This document shows, one piece after another, positions 35,670 through 46,876 of a DNA stretch of 64,000 nt; position 1 is the first letter of the stretch, and each line of letters begins with the position of its first letter. The stretch lies in the NCBI RefSeq assembly GCF_000143415.4, contig NW_003314379.1, positions 375,851 through 439,850 on the forward strand, given 5' to 3'. A program made the position numbers and the translations under genes. The stretch comes from Selaginella moellendorffii. Lineage: Eukaryota > Streptophyta > Lycopodiopsida > Selaginellales > Selaginellaceae. The notes below the pieces were generated by a model that ran no database searches, was not told the origin of the DNA, and worked only from the letters and a program-made list of their open reading frames with translations.

Positions 35670-37516
35670 CATCTACAATATTAGCGAATGGTGCTCCCGA
35701 TGGTCGTTCAGAGGGTTTTGGTCGAGGAAACGTGAAGGGTGGAAATACTCTCCTCTGCAATGTGGGGTCAATCGCATCCGATGGCGTGTGGGCACATGCC
35801 ATTTCAGCTGTAGACTCTGGTACAACTGGCTCAACAGTGGCATGGGGTGGTTCCGATGGCGTGTGATCACACGCCATTTCAGCTGGTGCCTCCGTTGGCA
35901 AAGTGGACATGACCGAACAGGCAGCAGGGGCGGTGTAGGGAGGTTCCAACGGCGCGTAGTCAGACGATTGGGCACACGTTGGAAATGAGGATACGACCGG
36001 CTCGGCGGCTGGGGCGGCCTCATGCGGGTCCAATGGCGCCTGGTCACCGTCAGTTGGATACGTGGACAAGATTGACTTAGTGGTATGGGCAGCATCAAGT
36101 GGAGCGTGGTCAACTTGCTTGGCGTTGATATGGATAGTAGCCTCCACCAGCTCTGATGACTCTTGCAGGCAAGTAGAGTCCACTGGCGGATCCATATGCA
36201 TGTCCAAATATCTCCCTTCGATTGAGATGGTATCCTCCCGTGCTACTAAAAACAAACTCATTAGCACATTGAATCGACTATACTGTATTTACCATCAACT
36301 GCTATTGAGGAACTAGGACCGATATCACTTGGGCGCACTGCTGATTCTGAAGGATTGGACATACGTTTCGACCCTTGCTTGGCACTATCCTTCCTCGACA
36401 CTAAAGGCTAGAGTTTGTATCTTAATTCAACTGAATAATCTCTACTTACCATTTCTTCTGCGACCTACATGGACAATGTTAGAAATGGTAAAAGGTTAGG
36501 AATGGATGTACTATTATTTACCTGATGGTTTGTCTTGTATGACCTTCCTCCGCTGCTCTTTGGCCACCTCAGGCTGGCCATCATCGTCATCATCGTCATC
36601 ATCGTTATTGTGATCGTCACCATTGTGAGGACCATCCAAGTCCTCTTCGTCCTCCTCTTCTTCGTCCTCCTCTTCTTCGTCCTCCTCTTCGTCCTTCTGC
36701 TCTTCCTGTTCATTATCTTTCTCTGGCTCCTCATCCCCCTCTTGCATTTCTTCCATAGGTTGCTCAGGCTAGATTGCTTGTTTTTCCAGGACCATCTTGG
36801 AAAAATCATCTGGCCGAGTCTCCATCTCAAAATACAAGACATCCATAGCCTGTTTTAGTGCGTGACCTAGGACCGTATCCTCACCCGACTGTCTTAACAT
36901 GGTTTCTGCACGTTCTTGCACCCTTCGAAGACGACGAGATGAGAAAAACGTGGCCCTGACTTGAAAAGCATCCCTCATCCATTGTACCTCTCCATTGAGA
37001 TTGGGGAAGGGGAGTCCGCCATAGGAATCTGAGTCAGAAGGTGGTGACTGGCTCCTTTCACTCAGCCCTTGATCTGCAATGAATGGCATGAGCACACACG
37101 CCATAACCGCGAGGCATTACCTATCATCTTTTCGTTGCCCTTCTTCCTTTTCGAATCAAACGCCTCTGATCCCGACGACTGTCCAACGTGCTTTCGCTTT
37201 TTATGACCACTGTCAGTTTGAGCTTGGCTGGTGCTTGCCTGTTTTGCCTTTGAAGAAGTGTCTCCTCCAAGGAATGGCATGAGACCACACGCCATTGCAA
37301 ATATAATTTGTACCTCCTTTTTTCCTATTGCTTGTCTGTTTGTCCTTCTTCGACGCGCCACCAGTGCGCTTTTCAGTCCTCGTGTCTGAATATTCACAAC
37401 GATCTATAATCAAAATGGCGTGAGGCCTCACGTGACCTTACCTTGTGCAGGTTGTGACCTCGGCCTAACATCAGTAGCTGTTAACGCCGTTTCAGCATCT
37501 GGGGGTGGCCACGCTC
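35670..37516 (-). CDS. Linker exons of the ParB-like gene: charged and proline-rich
   Basis: A chain of short exons joined by GT-AG introns, nearly all in phase 1. They are 37,442-37,516 or -37,528 ('AWPPPDAETALTATDVRPRS'), 37,314-37,403 ('KRTGGASKKDKQTSNRKKG'), 37,121-37,264 ('KKRKHVGQSSGSEAF'), 36,522-37,073, a 15-nt microexon at 36,450-36,464 ('RRRN'), 36,293-36,400 and 35,670-36,245. The basic exons look like nuclear-localisation signals. Exon 36,522-37,073 contains a long Glu/Asp run. The last exon has imperfect repeats around 'DHAPLDPP'. In-frame TAG at 36,769-36,771 ('KQAI-stop-PEQP') is one transition away from CAG. Introns 37,074-37,120, 37,265-37,313 and 37,404-37,441 each contain one 22-bp palindrome. 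Confidence 0.55.
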
Positions 37517-37566
37517 CTGCATACAGAGCTTGTGAGATAACATTTAAACTTAAAGTGCGTACTCAC

Positions 37567-40108
37567 CAGGTTCGTAGAGAAGATACTGTTTTTCTTTGGC
37601 AACTGTAATTATATGCTCCATTGAAGTCACCTCTTCAATGGAGTTTGTCACCGCAACACACGGGACACCCTTGAGTAGTGCGGCTCGAAAGAATAGTCCG
37701 CCGCAGTTGTACTCGACAACGCATTTGCCCTTGGAGTCACCCGCTATTGCGTTGAAGACCCAGCTGAGCATTTCCCATGCTGCACCTGGAGCTTTCTTTG
37801 GATTCAAAAGCTCCATAGCCGTCTTCAGTTCCTCAGGCACGGGTAAATTGACCTCCCTCAGATCAATTCGATCGGCTTTGTTGAACGAAGCTGGGAAGTC
37901 ACTCCAGTCCCACTCTGCTGCAGGACCAATAACAAGGGCGACTGTGAAGATGCGGACATTCGTCGGTATCTTCTTCTTAGCCATTATCCCATGGATCTCC
38001 CGCATCTCCTTGCCTTTCAACCGAGCCTTCACCTCGTTCAAGGCCTTCCAGAACTTGTGATAGGATTCGGAGTCGTAGATCATATAGTGGACTGAAGATT
38101 CCACCTCCGCAAGTCCCACCATTAAGTCAATGATGGAGCTGACTTCGTCTGCATGAGTGATCTCCTCGTTTGTGAAGTCCATCACACAAAAGATGTTCTT
38201 GACCTGCTCATCTCCGCGGGAAACGATGCTCCTCCACCTTTGATCCTCATCCGAATTCACGTATACCCGGTAAGGTTCTCGATAGGCCTCTGCTGCGGGG
38301 TCGAGCTGTTTCTGAAGCCGGCGGTCGACATCCCTCTTAATGAAATTTGGATACTGATCCAACTTCTCAGCTTTACTTTTCGTGGCATCCCGCAGCAGAT
38401 CGATGAACTTGGGGGCCCCCTTCACGTACTCGTCGATGTCTTCATTTGACAAGTCCAGCTCTTCCATCATCTCTTGCGTGGTGTCGATGCTCACCCTCGC
38501 CACGGCCACTTGCTCGAAGATCCAATCCTTCAATAGCGCACGAGCTCTCAGAGTCGTGCACAAGTCCTCGTATGGCACAATATGGCCGGGAGTCATTTTG
38601 GTCTTGTTGAAGACTACCTCACCAAGTAGAAGAGCATTAGCCACTGTCAGAAGGTCGTCGTCGTCTAGAGACCGCGAGAAACGCAAGGCGTTGAGCTTCA
38701 AATCATTGGGCTTCCGGCCGTCCTCCACACCCATTGAGTTTAGCAACTCCCCGTCATGGTACCTCCTTAGCACATCTACCCATTTGTCAAAAACAACTTT
38801 TGTCGCGAGTAGAATGTTATGGATGCTGAGTGTGTCATTGACCCCCAGTGTTTTCGAGAGAAGACTCGAGAATTCCTGCAATGGAAATGGCGTGAGGCCA
38901 TATGCTATGCCACATGCAACGAGGCTTACCTGCCAGGCGCTAGTTGCTAGTGCACGTCCTTGTCTTGGTTTTTGTGGCTTCTTCAGTTGAACCCAGAGCT
39001 TCCGTGTTCGTGCCAATGTCTCGTGCAGACCCGATTTGTAGCACGTTTCTTGCTTGACATTCTGCGCGTGGGAGATGTATATGATAGATCGGAGGGGCGA
39101 GTTGCCTTTTATCAGGCGGACAACTCTTGTCTTGAAGACTTTCTTCACCTCCTCGCCCACCATAATATCCACAACTATCTGTTGCATCGCCAAGCTAGAA
39201 TGCTGCCCGGAGACGGCATAGAACCGGATGTTCTGATCGTCCAACACCTTCCTATTGATCAAGTCTGGAAACCTCGTCTCGCCCTTCATTGTTCGGTAGT
39301 AGGGGATCACGTCTGCGATGTCGGGTGTTACTGGACTTGCCAGCATCTTCTGCTTCAGTTTCTCCACCCACTCATCAGATACTAGCCTGTGGTTGTATTT
39401 GCTTTGGATCTCGATACGGCTCACGTCGATTGTATATACTTTGTTGGAATAGTAACAAGTACTATTATCTGCGACGATTTTTGCTGCCTCTTCTTGCTCT
39501 TTCTGCTCTTTGCGGCTCTTCTTTTTGGTGGGTGTAGTGTTCGAACCCGAGGCAATGGCATCACCGAGTAGCTTCTTTTTTGGAGCAGCAGAGTCGGACG
39601 TCGGCTTGAGCTTGACCACCCTTTTCTGCTTCGGGGTAGTTTCCAGATCGACCCCCTTCCCCTTCGCTTCGCAAACTGGAGGCACTCTCAACGGCTCAAT
39701 GTTGGAATATAGTTTTTGAACATCGCCGTAGGTGAGGTCCGTGGATTCCATGTGATCTTCATAGACCCGCAGCGTCTTTGAAATTGTGGGCCTCCTGGAC
39801 AACCTCTCCCTAGCTCCCTCTAGGAATTCCTGATAGCCGCTGCCCCCCTCCGGGAAGCCGCTAGGATGTGCAAGGTGGATCTTGAAGGCGGACGCTGTCT
39901 CTACCACAAGTGCCAGTCCATATTCTTGCATGGAACTGCATGGAGTGTCTGTCACTTGGATGAGGATCCCCATGCATTCTTTTCTCCCACCATCTGTGTT
40001 GTACAGCATCAGATCCTCGCCTTCCATCCCGAAAGTCCAACTGGTGAGCTCCTCCCCCTTCTCTGCATCCACATTGACAGTGGCTGGAAGAAGAACGCAA
40101 TTCCTCGC
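37567..40108 (-). CDS. ParB/sulfiredoxin-like domain plus degenerate methylase-like domain
   Basis: About 850 residues, open throughout; the acceptor at 40,109 marks its 5' edge. Residues ~232-345 fit a ParB-like N-domain: 'YTIDVSRIEIQSKYNHRLVS', then 'LKQKM', then 'FYAVSGQHSSLAMQQI', corresponding to the GxHR box of ParB/Srx with Gln-His-Ser. ParB domains bind CTP and clamp DNA at palindromic parS sites in bacteria; that is family knowledge, and nothing here proves activity. The C-terminal ~130 residues ('VALVIGPAAEWDW', later 'CVVEYNCGGLFFRAALLKGV') align in order with the DPPY and FxGxG regions of N4/N6 DNA methylases but lack their catalytic residues. An in-frame 54-nt intron (38,876-38,929, phase 0) holds a palindrome. 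The 5' exons (40,190-40,218 and one ending at 40,348, possibly starting at 40,488 'MASREIS') do not join in frame in my model, so the true start is unknown. Confidence 0.6.
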
Positions 40109-40499
40109 CTGTTCAAAAATGCACAACAATTAGAGCTGACAGATGAAAAGCTAGCAGCTGGAAATAACGTGAGGCCACACGCCATTCACCACTGCATCAG
40201 ATGTCTTGAGGCTGCATCCTAAGATGGCGTGAGGCTACACGCCATCTGTAACCGGACTGCACTCGAGAGCCCAATCGGTGCATGCCAATGTTGCTACTGA
40301 ATGGCATGTGGCCTCATGCCATTTTCTACTTCGTCTAAAAGACTTACCATTTGAAGCCGAATGGAGGCCGTGACAATCGAGGCCGGACTCGCTGGCGAAT
40401 GTGCACTGTGTGTGCAGCGGATCGTAGCAGCAAGGCTACTCTGCCACTTACAGTTGGAGAGTGGTGCTGAAATCTCCCGGGACGCCAAGTGGGCTGCGT

Positions 40500-40725
40500 G
40501 TGGGTGGTGGAGTGGGCGGCGGAGTTGGCGGCGAAGTTACAAACTGGGTGTGTCTTGAAGTGGACGCCGATGCACACGAGCGCGATGCGAGCGCGAGTGT
40601 GATGCAAGCGCGAGTGGACGCCGATGCACACGAGAAACCTGTAGAGAAGTGAGCGTGATCGCGAGTGGGAGCGCGATGCGAGCGGGAGCGCGAGTGTGAT
40701 GCGAGCGCGAGCGCGAGTACAAAGC
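40500..40725. repeat. GC-rich minisatellite, 'gcgagcgcgagtgtgat' type
   Basis: Imperfect tandem units of GCGAGCGCGAG and GTGTGATGCGAG and a duplicated 'gtggacgccgatgcacacgag' block (20 of 21 bases shared at 40,560 and 40,615). It lies just upstream of the ParB-like gene. A similar array lies upstream of the transposase gene at 42,690-42,905. Confidence 0.7.
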
Positions 40726-41029
40726 AAAATGCAAAACCTAACCTCACACGCGCGAAATGTCACAACGGTTGGTAATCCCGCCACGTCATCATTCCTCGGA
40801 CTTGGGCGCCACCATTAATTTCTGGATTGCCGCGCGCATGCAAGCACGCAAAATCCAAAAGAAATCCGCAACGTCATCATTCCTCGGACTGCATGCACGC
40901 GAAATCCAAAAGAAAGATCATGATTGGGATATCATTTAATACCCTCGCTATATTTATACCATGCATGATTGGATATTCCAAAGCATCTTGTATTTCCAAA
41001 AATGGCAGATGTTCAGCTAAATAAAGAAA

Positions 41030-42400
41030 TTCTATCTGTTTCTATTTTTCTCTCAAATCAATATTATAGCGTGTGGGCTCATGCAATTTTGAACCAAAGA
41101 AACCCAAAAAACGTTGGACCCAAAATATTTTGAAAAAACCCAAAAAACCCTAAACATTTTAAACCCAAAAATCCAGGCGTCCTGTGGCGTTATTCCTTGA
41201 ATGGCGTGTGGGCGCATGCCATTTTCAGGGCCAAATGCTGAATGGAGAAAAATTCCCTTTCAGTGCAAATGCTGCAAGAGGCAGATGCCGAGCACAAAGG
41301 ACTGTAACTACCTCACATGACACAGATAAATTTTTCTCTATTTGGCAAAGATAAACTTTATAGCGTGTGGGCTCATGCAATTTTGAACCCAAAAAATGCA
41401 CCAAAAAATTCTCGGCGTCATCTGGCATTATCTCTTGAATGGCGTGGGGCCGCATGCCATTTTCAGGGGCACATAGGAGTATATTCCTAGGATATTCTGA
41501 CACGCGCGAGATTTTTTTGAGTTTTCTGGAGATCCAACCGTTAGATCGCAACTAGATTTTACAGAATGGTATACAATGTCTTTCTTGATGACCCTGCAAA
41601 GAAGCATCTCAATCGGACACCACATGAGACCACACGAGCCTTACAATGTTTCAGGGGCATTTGCCATAGATCCGACCGTTATTTTGCTCCAAGATTTCAC
41701 AGTTTGGTGTGCATTGACCTTTCCATCGAAACTGCAAAGGGACATCACAATCAGATCCGGGATCACAAGAAACTAACTTCACTAACTCTGGTTTCACCAA
41801 GATCTACGTAAGGAGTTATGAAATGAAAGGACCCTCTCTATTGAAATGTGTTTATGGTCCTAGGGGCATTGTGACATATCAAAGGATTTTGCATCAAGTT
41901 CTGTATTTGCATGTTTATCAAGCTACTGAATTGCTAAACCCTAAACCCTAAACCCTAAACCCTAAACATGTGGCAAATGCTGCGTGAAGAAAGATGCCCT
42001 TTCTGGGCAAATGCTGTAAGAGGCAGATGCCGAGCAGATGTATCTCAGGCTAGCGAAGGGGACGAACGAAAGCTAGCTATAAACATGACGGGATGCAAAT
42101 AGATTACTAGGCTGGTCCTACGAAAATCAAAAACCATAATTGAAAACATTGAAAATGCAAAAAGAAAGGTTTATAATATTTTTGAATTTTAGGCAACCAA
42201 AGGAATGTAAGTAGGGCATGTGTTTGTAAGTTTAAAAATGCCTCAACCACTTAAATTCCCAAGTAAATAAAGCTGTTTCTATTTTTGGTACAGGTAAACT
42301 TTATAGCGTGTGGGTTCATGCAATTTTGAACCCAAAAATGCACCAAAAAATGCTCGACTAGCATTATTCTTTGAATGGCGTGTGGCCTTATATTGCCATA
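41030..42400. repeat. Three dispersed copies of a ~150-bp module in the intergenic core
   Basis: About 41,030-41,225, 41,325-41,465 and 42,265-42,400 share the same order: 'ctgtttctatttt' or 'tttctctattt', 'tatagcgtgtggg.tcatgcaa', 'ttttgaacccaaaaa', 'caccaaaaaa', then 'ttgaatggcgtg' and a full palindrome copy. In between, 41,233-41,300 and 41,970-42,030 share 'caaatgctg.aagaggcaga' and 'tgccgagca'. No coding sequence is seen in 40,750-43,260. Confidence 0.75.
41934..41967 (+). repeat. Interstitial telomere-type repeat
   Basis: Nearly five uninterrupted CTAAACC units, the plant (TTTAGGG)n telomere sequence, inside the intergenic core of the 13.2 kb element. Confidence 0.95.
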
Positions 42401-42689
42401 AATGGACGTACACACACAGCGTAATTATTCCTTTACACGGCGAATAATCTTGGCGCGGATCGCTGACATGGCATGGCAAAGTTCGAATCACTGACATGGC
42501 ACAGCTGGATCGAGGCAAGGACATGATGTGACAAAGTTCAACCTCCGACAGCAAAGTCTAGAAGCTACTCAGTTTGAAATTTGTCAGAGGAATCATAAGA
42601 TCTGGTTTGTCAGAGGATTTGATGTGACGTTCAAGCGTGTGTTATTTTTGAATTCTCGAACTCATTCCTAGGTCTATCATTTTTGTGCG

Positions 42690-42905
42690 CCGTGTTCTTG
42701 GTTCCGCTGAGCGCAGTGAGCGCTGCTTGTGTAAGCGGCGTTGTGGGCTGTGGTTTATGCGTCTACGAGCGGTTGCGGCATTGCGAGCGCCATTGCGAGC
42801 GGCAGTTTATGCGAGTGGCAGTTTGTGCGAGTGGCGCTACGAGCAGTTGCGGTGTTGCGAGCGGCGCTACGAGTAGTTGCAGTGTTGCGAGCGGCACTGT
42901 CTTTG
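42690..42905. repeat. GC-rich minisatellite upstream of the transposase gene
   Basis: Imperfect repeats of 'gttgcgagcggc', 'gctacgagcagttgcggt' and 'gcgagtggcagtttatgcg'. Short open frames here are by-products of the repeat. Confidence 0.7.
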
Positions 42906-43261
42906 GTGTGGCTACCGCTTCCTCTTGATATTCGGCACTTGTGCTTCCTGGTATGTTCACCATGGAATGGCTTAGGACCACATTTAGAAATGGCATGAGG
43001 CCACATGCCATCTTGGGCCCTTGCAATTTCATGGCTAGCGTATTGTCATGTATGTTTTTACTTGCCTGCAGCTGTGTGTATATCAAGATGGCATGAGGCC
43101 TCATGCCAATTTTGTGAATGCGAAATTTCACGTGGGTGTCAATAGCATGTTTGAATAATGGCATGTGGCCTCATGCTATTGAGGTTGTTTGGTATGTTAT
43201 GATTTAGGCCATTCTCCAATCATTTTTTGTATGGTCTTAACTTCTTTTCTGCACTTTCAGA

Positions 43262-46200
43262 ATGGCCTTCAGGGTTGGGGAAAAGGTTTACATTTTGAAT
43301 GGTGGGAAGAGAGTTGCAAAAGGGACCCTTGTGTCTATGGATCGGAACTTTGTTATACACTGTGAAAGGCTTGGGGAAGGCAATGCTGCTGTATCAGTAG
43401 AGACTGTCTTCGATGGGAATGTGGTCGCTATTGAACGAGGAGAGATGGTCGTCGGGGTAAATGTTGTTGTTGCCTTGAAAAATCTTCAGAAGAAAGCAGA
43501 TGTTGGGGACAGCGCAAGTGCGACGCATGTTCCCTCCGTGGATCTTAAGAACCGTGCTACATGGATTTAGGCAAAAGTGTTTCTAAACAACCCCGAGGGG
43601 GAGGTGGTAGCTGAGGGCTTAGCCACAGTTGTCGATCCAAGAGATGCGGTTGCTAATCAAGAATTGGGCTGGGATGATATTGGAGTTGCGATTTTAAAGG
43701 TTGTTGACACAGAAGAAAACAGTCTGACTATTGGAAGCATTGTGCGGTGGAAATTGAGGCACTTAGTGTTTGAGAATGTGAAGGATTCACAATCAAACAC
43801 CACTACAACTGATGATAGAACATCTCTTCATGGGAAAAGAAAGTACACCTTCCTAAAGCGCAGCCAAAGGGATCTGAGCAACGAACCGAAAAGGCAGAAA
43901 ATGGCGATGGAGGTTCGAATGGTCTCGACAGTTGCTTGTTGCAAGAGGAGGTGCTGTCAACATGCTGATTGGGATGCTATTGAAGAGGAGAGAGCAAGAT
44001 ACAAGACATTGTCCTGGAAGGCAGCTCGCAATTTTGTGTATGAGGCATTACGGTCATCTGTTGATGCTTCAGAACATCAGGTGGGGGGCATGGTCTTCCA
44101 GAGGGGTTTGGTCTGCATGAAGGCATGGAGAATCATTTATGGAGTCCCTCGAAGCACATTCTACAGAATCAAAACTGAGTTCGAGGAACAAAGGGTTCAA
44201 CAGGCAGTCCATGGGAACGACGGTACGCACAAAACCAGGGGTCATGTTGTATATGGAGAGGCAATCTTCAAGAGGTTTGTCGAGACATGTAGCGAGCAGC
44301 AACCACATAAAACCCGGCTCTTGGAAGATGGAACACGAGACACCCAACGAGTTCTCCCTTCCATGTATACCAAGGGGGCCATATTGGAAGATGTGAATCG
44401 GGAACTCCAGAGTAATGGCTACAGGAAGCTGAGCCAATCTAGATTTAGTAGATTGTGGAGCAACAGGTTCAGGGATGTGAGTATAGGAAAGTACTCCAGC
44501 TTTTCAAAGTGTGACGAGTGCACTGCTATCAAAATGGCTTTGTCGAAGAATTCTTGCAGCGCTCAAGAGCGAGAGACGTTGGTTAGAAGGCGGCTCGACC
44601 ACAACATCGAGCAGAGAAGCTGCAGGACTGCATATTATCATAACAGGATTCTCTCCATGGAGAGACCTGACTCTTACCTCTACATCATCCACGACAAAAT
44701 GGACCAGAAAAAGACGTGCTTACCTCGACTCAATCCTGCCCCCAAGGCAATCTCTTCATCCATGCAGCTGCCTGTGTCTCTGTTTGGCATAATCGCTCAT
44801 GGGCATGGTGCCCAGAACTATGGGAACTTCTTTGTACCTCTATGGGGTGGCGGGGGTGCAAACATGATGATTGCGTCCCTAGCAAAACACTTAAGGTCTC
44901 TGCAAAGTGCGCAGACTGAGCTGAACGGCCAACCCTTGCATAAGGCCCTTGTCGATCGAACCCCATACAGGGTTCAGCTGGAGGAGGAGCAAAGGCTTGC
45001 AGTATCGCGTGGGGCCCCATGCCATCCCAGTGAATATGTTGGCCGTCAGATTGTAGGGTTATCACGTGAGGCCTCATGCCATTCCGACGAGGCTGGTCGC
45101 CCGGTGAATGCACAGCCTCATCCAAACGAAGCAGAATCTCAAGGAAGTTCTTGCGGCTGATGTGGCCTTCCACCCCATCTTCTGCTCCAAACAGACAATG
45201 CTGGCAGTGAGAACAAAAACATGTACGTCTTCGCGTACTTGGCGATGCTTGTTGCCAAAGGCATATTTGAAACGGTTACACTTGGCTTTCTCATGGTTGG
45301 GCACACTCATGAAGACGTCGATGCCATGTTCAGTCACCTGGCAGAGTCCCTCCGGCGATCCAATGTCCTCACCCTCCCACAACTCTACGATGAATTCCAA
45401 AATTGCATCAAAGGCACTGTTGAAGCTGCACTTCTGACAGAGGTTCCAGACTTTAAGGGGTTTGTAAGAGGCTACATCAGGGATGGATCCGAAACGCTGA
45501 TTGGCCACTCCAAGCCTCTTCAGTTTCATTTCAGCATGTGTGACGGTGCTCCAGTGATGAGGTACAAGATGAGAGAATGGGACACAGTGTGGCTGCCAGT
45601 GGACGGCATTGAACTCTTCAAGAGAGATCCCATAACTGGGGAACCTATGATTCCTCAGGGTTCCCCACGGCCGATGCACCCGGATGGACTCAAAGACCAG
45701 GAAAGTATAGTGGCCGGGATTAGACAGCATATTGCCTTCTGGAAGAGGGGGTTGGTGTTTGGTGGAGAATCCTATTTTCAGAGGTGCAAGCCTTTGCTCG
45801 AATACTGGGAGAAGATTATATCTGCTATCCAAAATGGGCCGGTTGTATATGAAGAATTGGAAGAGTCCTTTTGGCCAGAACCCAGAGCACCAGATAGTAG
45901 CGGAACAATGTCCTCTGGAAATGCAGTGACAGATAACGATGTTGAGGATCACTATTGTGGGCCGAGGAACAAGAAGCCGGATTCAGCATTCAATCCAGTA
46001 CAGGTCTGCAAAGGAATGGTCGTGCTTGTCAGACCCAGTAATAAAAAACAAATGATATGGGTGGGGCGCTGCATCACTGATGCAGAGGAGGACGCGGAAA
46101 CTAACTCCTTCAATGTAACTGTGGAGTGGTTCAAGCCAAGTTCCGGATATACGAAGGATTGCCTAGAAAAGAGATGGGTGCTGAATCCAAGGGATCCCAG

Positions 46201-46403
46201 CATGAGCATATCGGTGGATAATGTTGTGCATGGTTGGATGCGGAAGCAGAGTGCCACCATCACCTTGCCAGACCATGCAAGAGATGCAGCAAGAGCATTC
46301 ATAACTCGGGTTCAAGGTGAGATTCATTAATATTCCTTTACAAAGTTTCTAATGTATTTTTTTTCAAGGTGAACAATCTGAATCTGAATCAGAGGAGGCT
46401 TGA
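43262..46403 (+). pseudogene. Transposase-like gene of the 13.2 kb element, two in-frame stops
   Basis: One reading frame runs from the ATG at 43,262 to 46,316, then an intron (46,317-46,368) and a short last exon ending 'QSESESEEA' at 46,403. In-frame stops at 43,568 (TAG) and 45,158 (TGA) split it. The N-terminus has two β-rich modules ('GEKVYILNGGKRVAKGTLVS' and a second after 43,600). After it comes a Cys/His segment 'FSKCDECTAIKMALSKN'. The core has a conserved acidic series: 'YIIHDKMDQKKT' (about 44,682-44,715), 'QTDNAGSENKNMYVFAYLA' (about 45,200) and 'LMVGHTHEDVDAMFSHL' (about 45,293-45,340). This D..DN..E/GHTHEDxD order is shared with a wide set of uncharacterised eukaryotic proteins (DUF7869-like, from memory) and suggests an RNase-H-fold DDE-type transposase. 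About 45,000-45,158 may be an unrecognised intron, which would remove the TGA and two palindromes. I call it a pseudogene because the TAG at 43,568 has no clear splice escape. Confidence 0.6.
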
Positions 46404-46618
46404 TATAGTGTGTGAGGTAAAACAAAGATGATGTGACATATGCATTTACCAATCACACGTGCATAAATCTAATAATATGGCGTGTGGCCCATATTAATGG
46501 CACATAAACCCATATTGTGGGCTTACGTGCTTTATGTACCATCATTCCCTTGCAGCGTGTGTGTTGGTTTCCTTTTATAACACAACGAACTCCATATTTT
46601 AGGGTGAAGAGCGTTCTC

Positions 46619-46876
46619 ATGGCAAGCACAAAATCTGTAAGTGAGGCAGAAAAGGAGACGGAGAAGGAGATAGGTGAAGATGTAGAATATATAAGTCTTC
46701 CAAACTCCCCGTACTATACTCCAGGTGATCATTTTTCTGAACAAATGGCAACATTAACAACTATCGAGAACGCCCCAGTAACGTCAGAGACAACAATCCA
46801 AAGCAAAACAACTGACCCGGAGAAGGATGATAGTACTGCCGAGAGTACCAAAAAGGAGGTGTCCACTAGCGCTTAG
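46619..46876 (+). CDS. Small 'YYTPG' protein, element copy
   Basis: An 85-residue ORF starting 'MASTKSVSEAEKETEKE', with core 'ISLPNSPYYTPGDHFSEQ', then 'TIENAPVTSETTIQSK' and 'STAESTKKEVSTSA'. It resembles the ORF at 52,690-52,947 over its whole length; shared spacing includes SPYYTPG, N-A-P-x-T-S-x-T-T-x-Q-S-K and ESTKK. No domain or membrane segment is seen; it is charged and Ser/Thr rich and probably disordered. It lies 215 bp downstream of the transposase gene and might be its last exon cluster or a separate gene. The function is unknown. Confidence 0.5.
   Translation: MASTKSVSEAEKETEKEIGEDVEYISLPNSPYYTPGDHFSEQMATLTTIENAPVTSETTIQSKTTDPEKDDSTAESTKKEVSTSA

Noticed and set aside
40448-40784. 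Arginine/histidine-rich ORF in the GC minisatellite
   Set aside because: Its composition follows from the repeat, and several frames are open at once.
42755-43164. Minus-strand ORFs upstream of the transposase gene
   Set aside because: They run through palindromes and a minisatellite and have no recognisable protein pattern.
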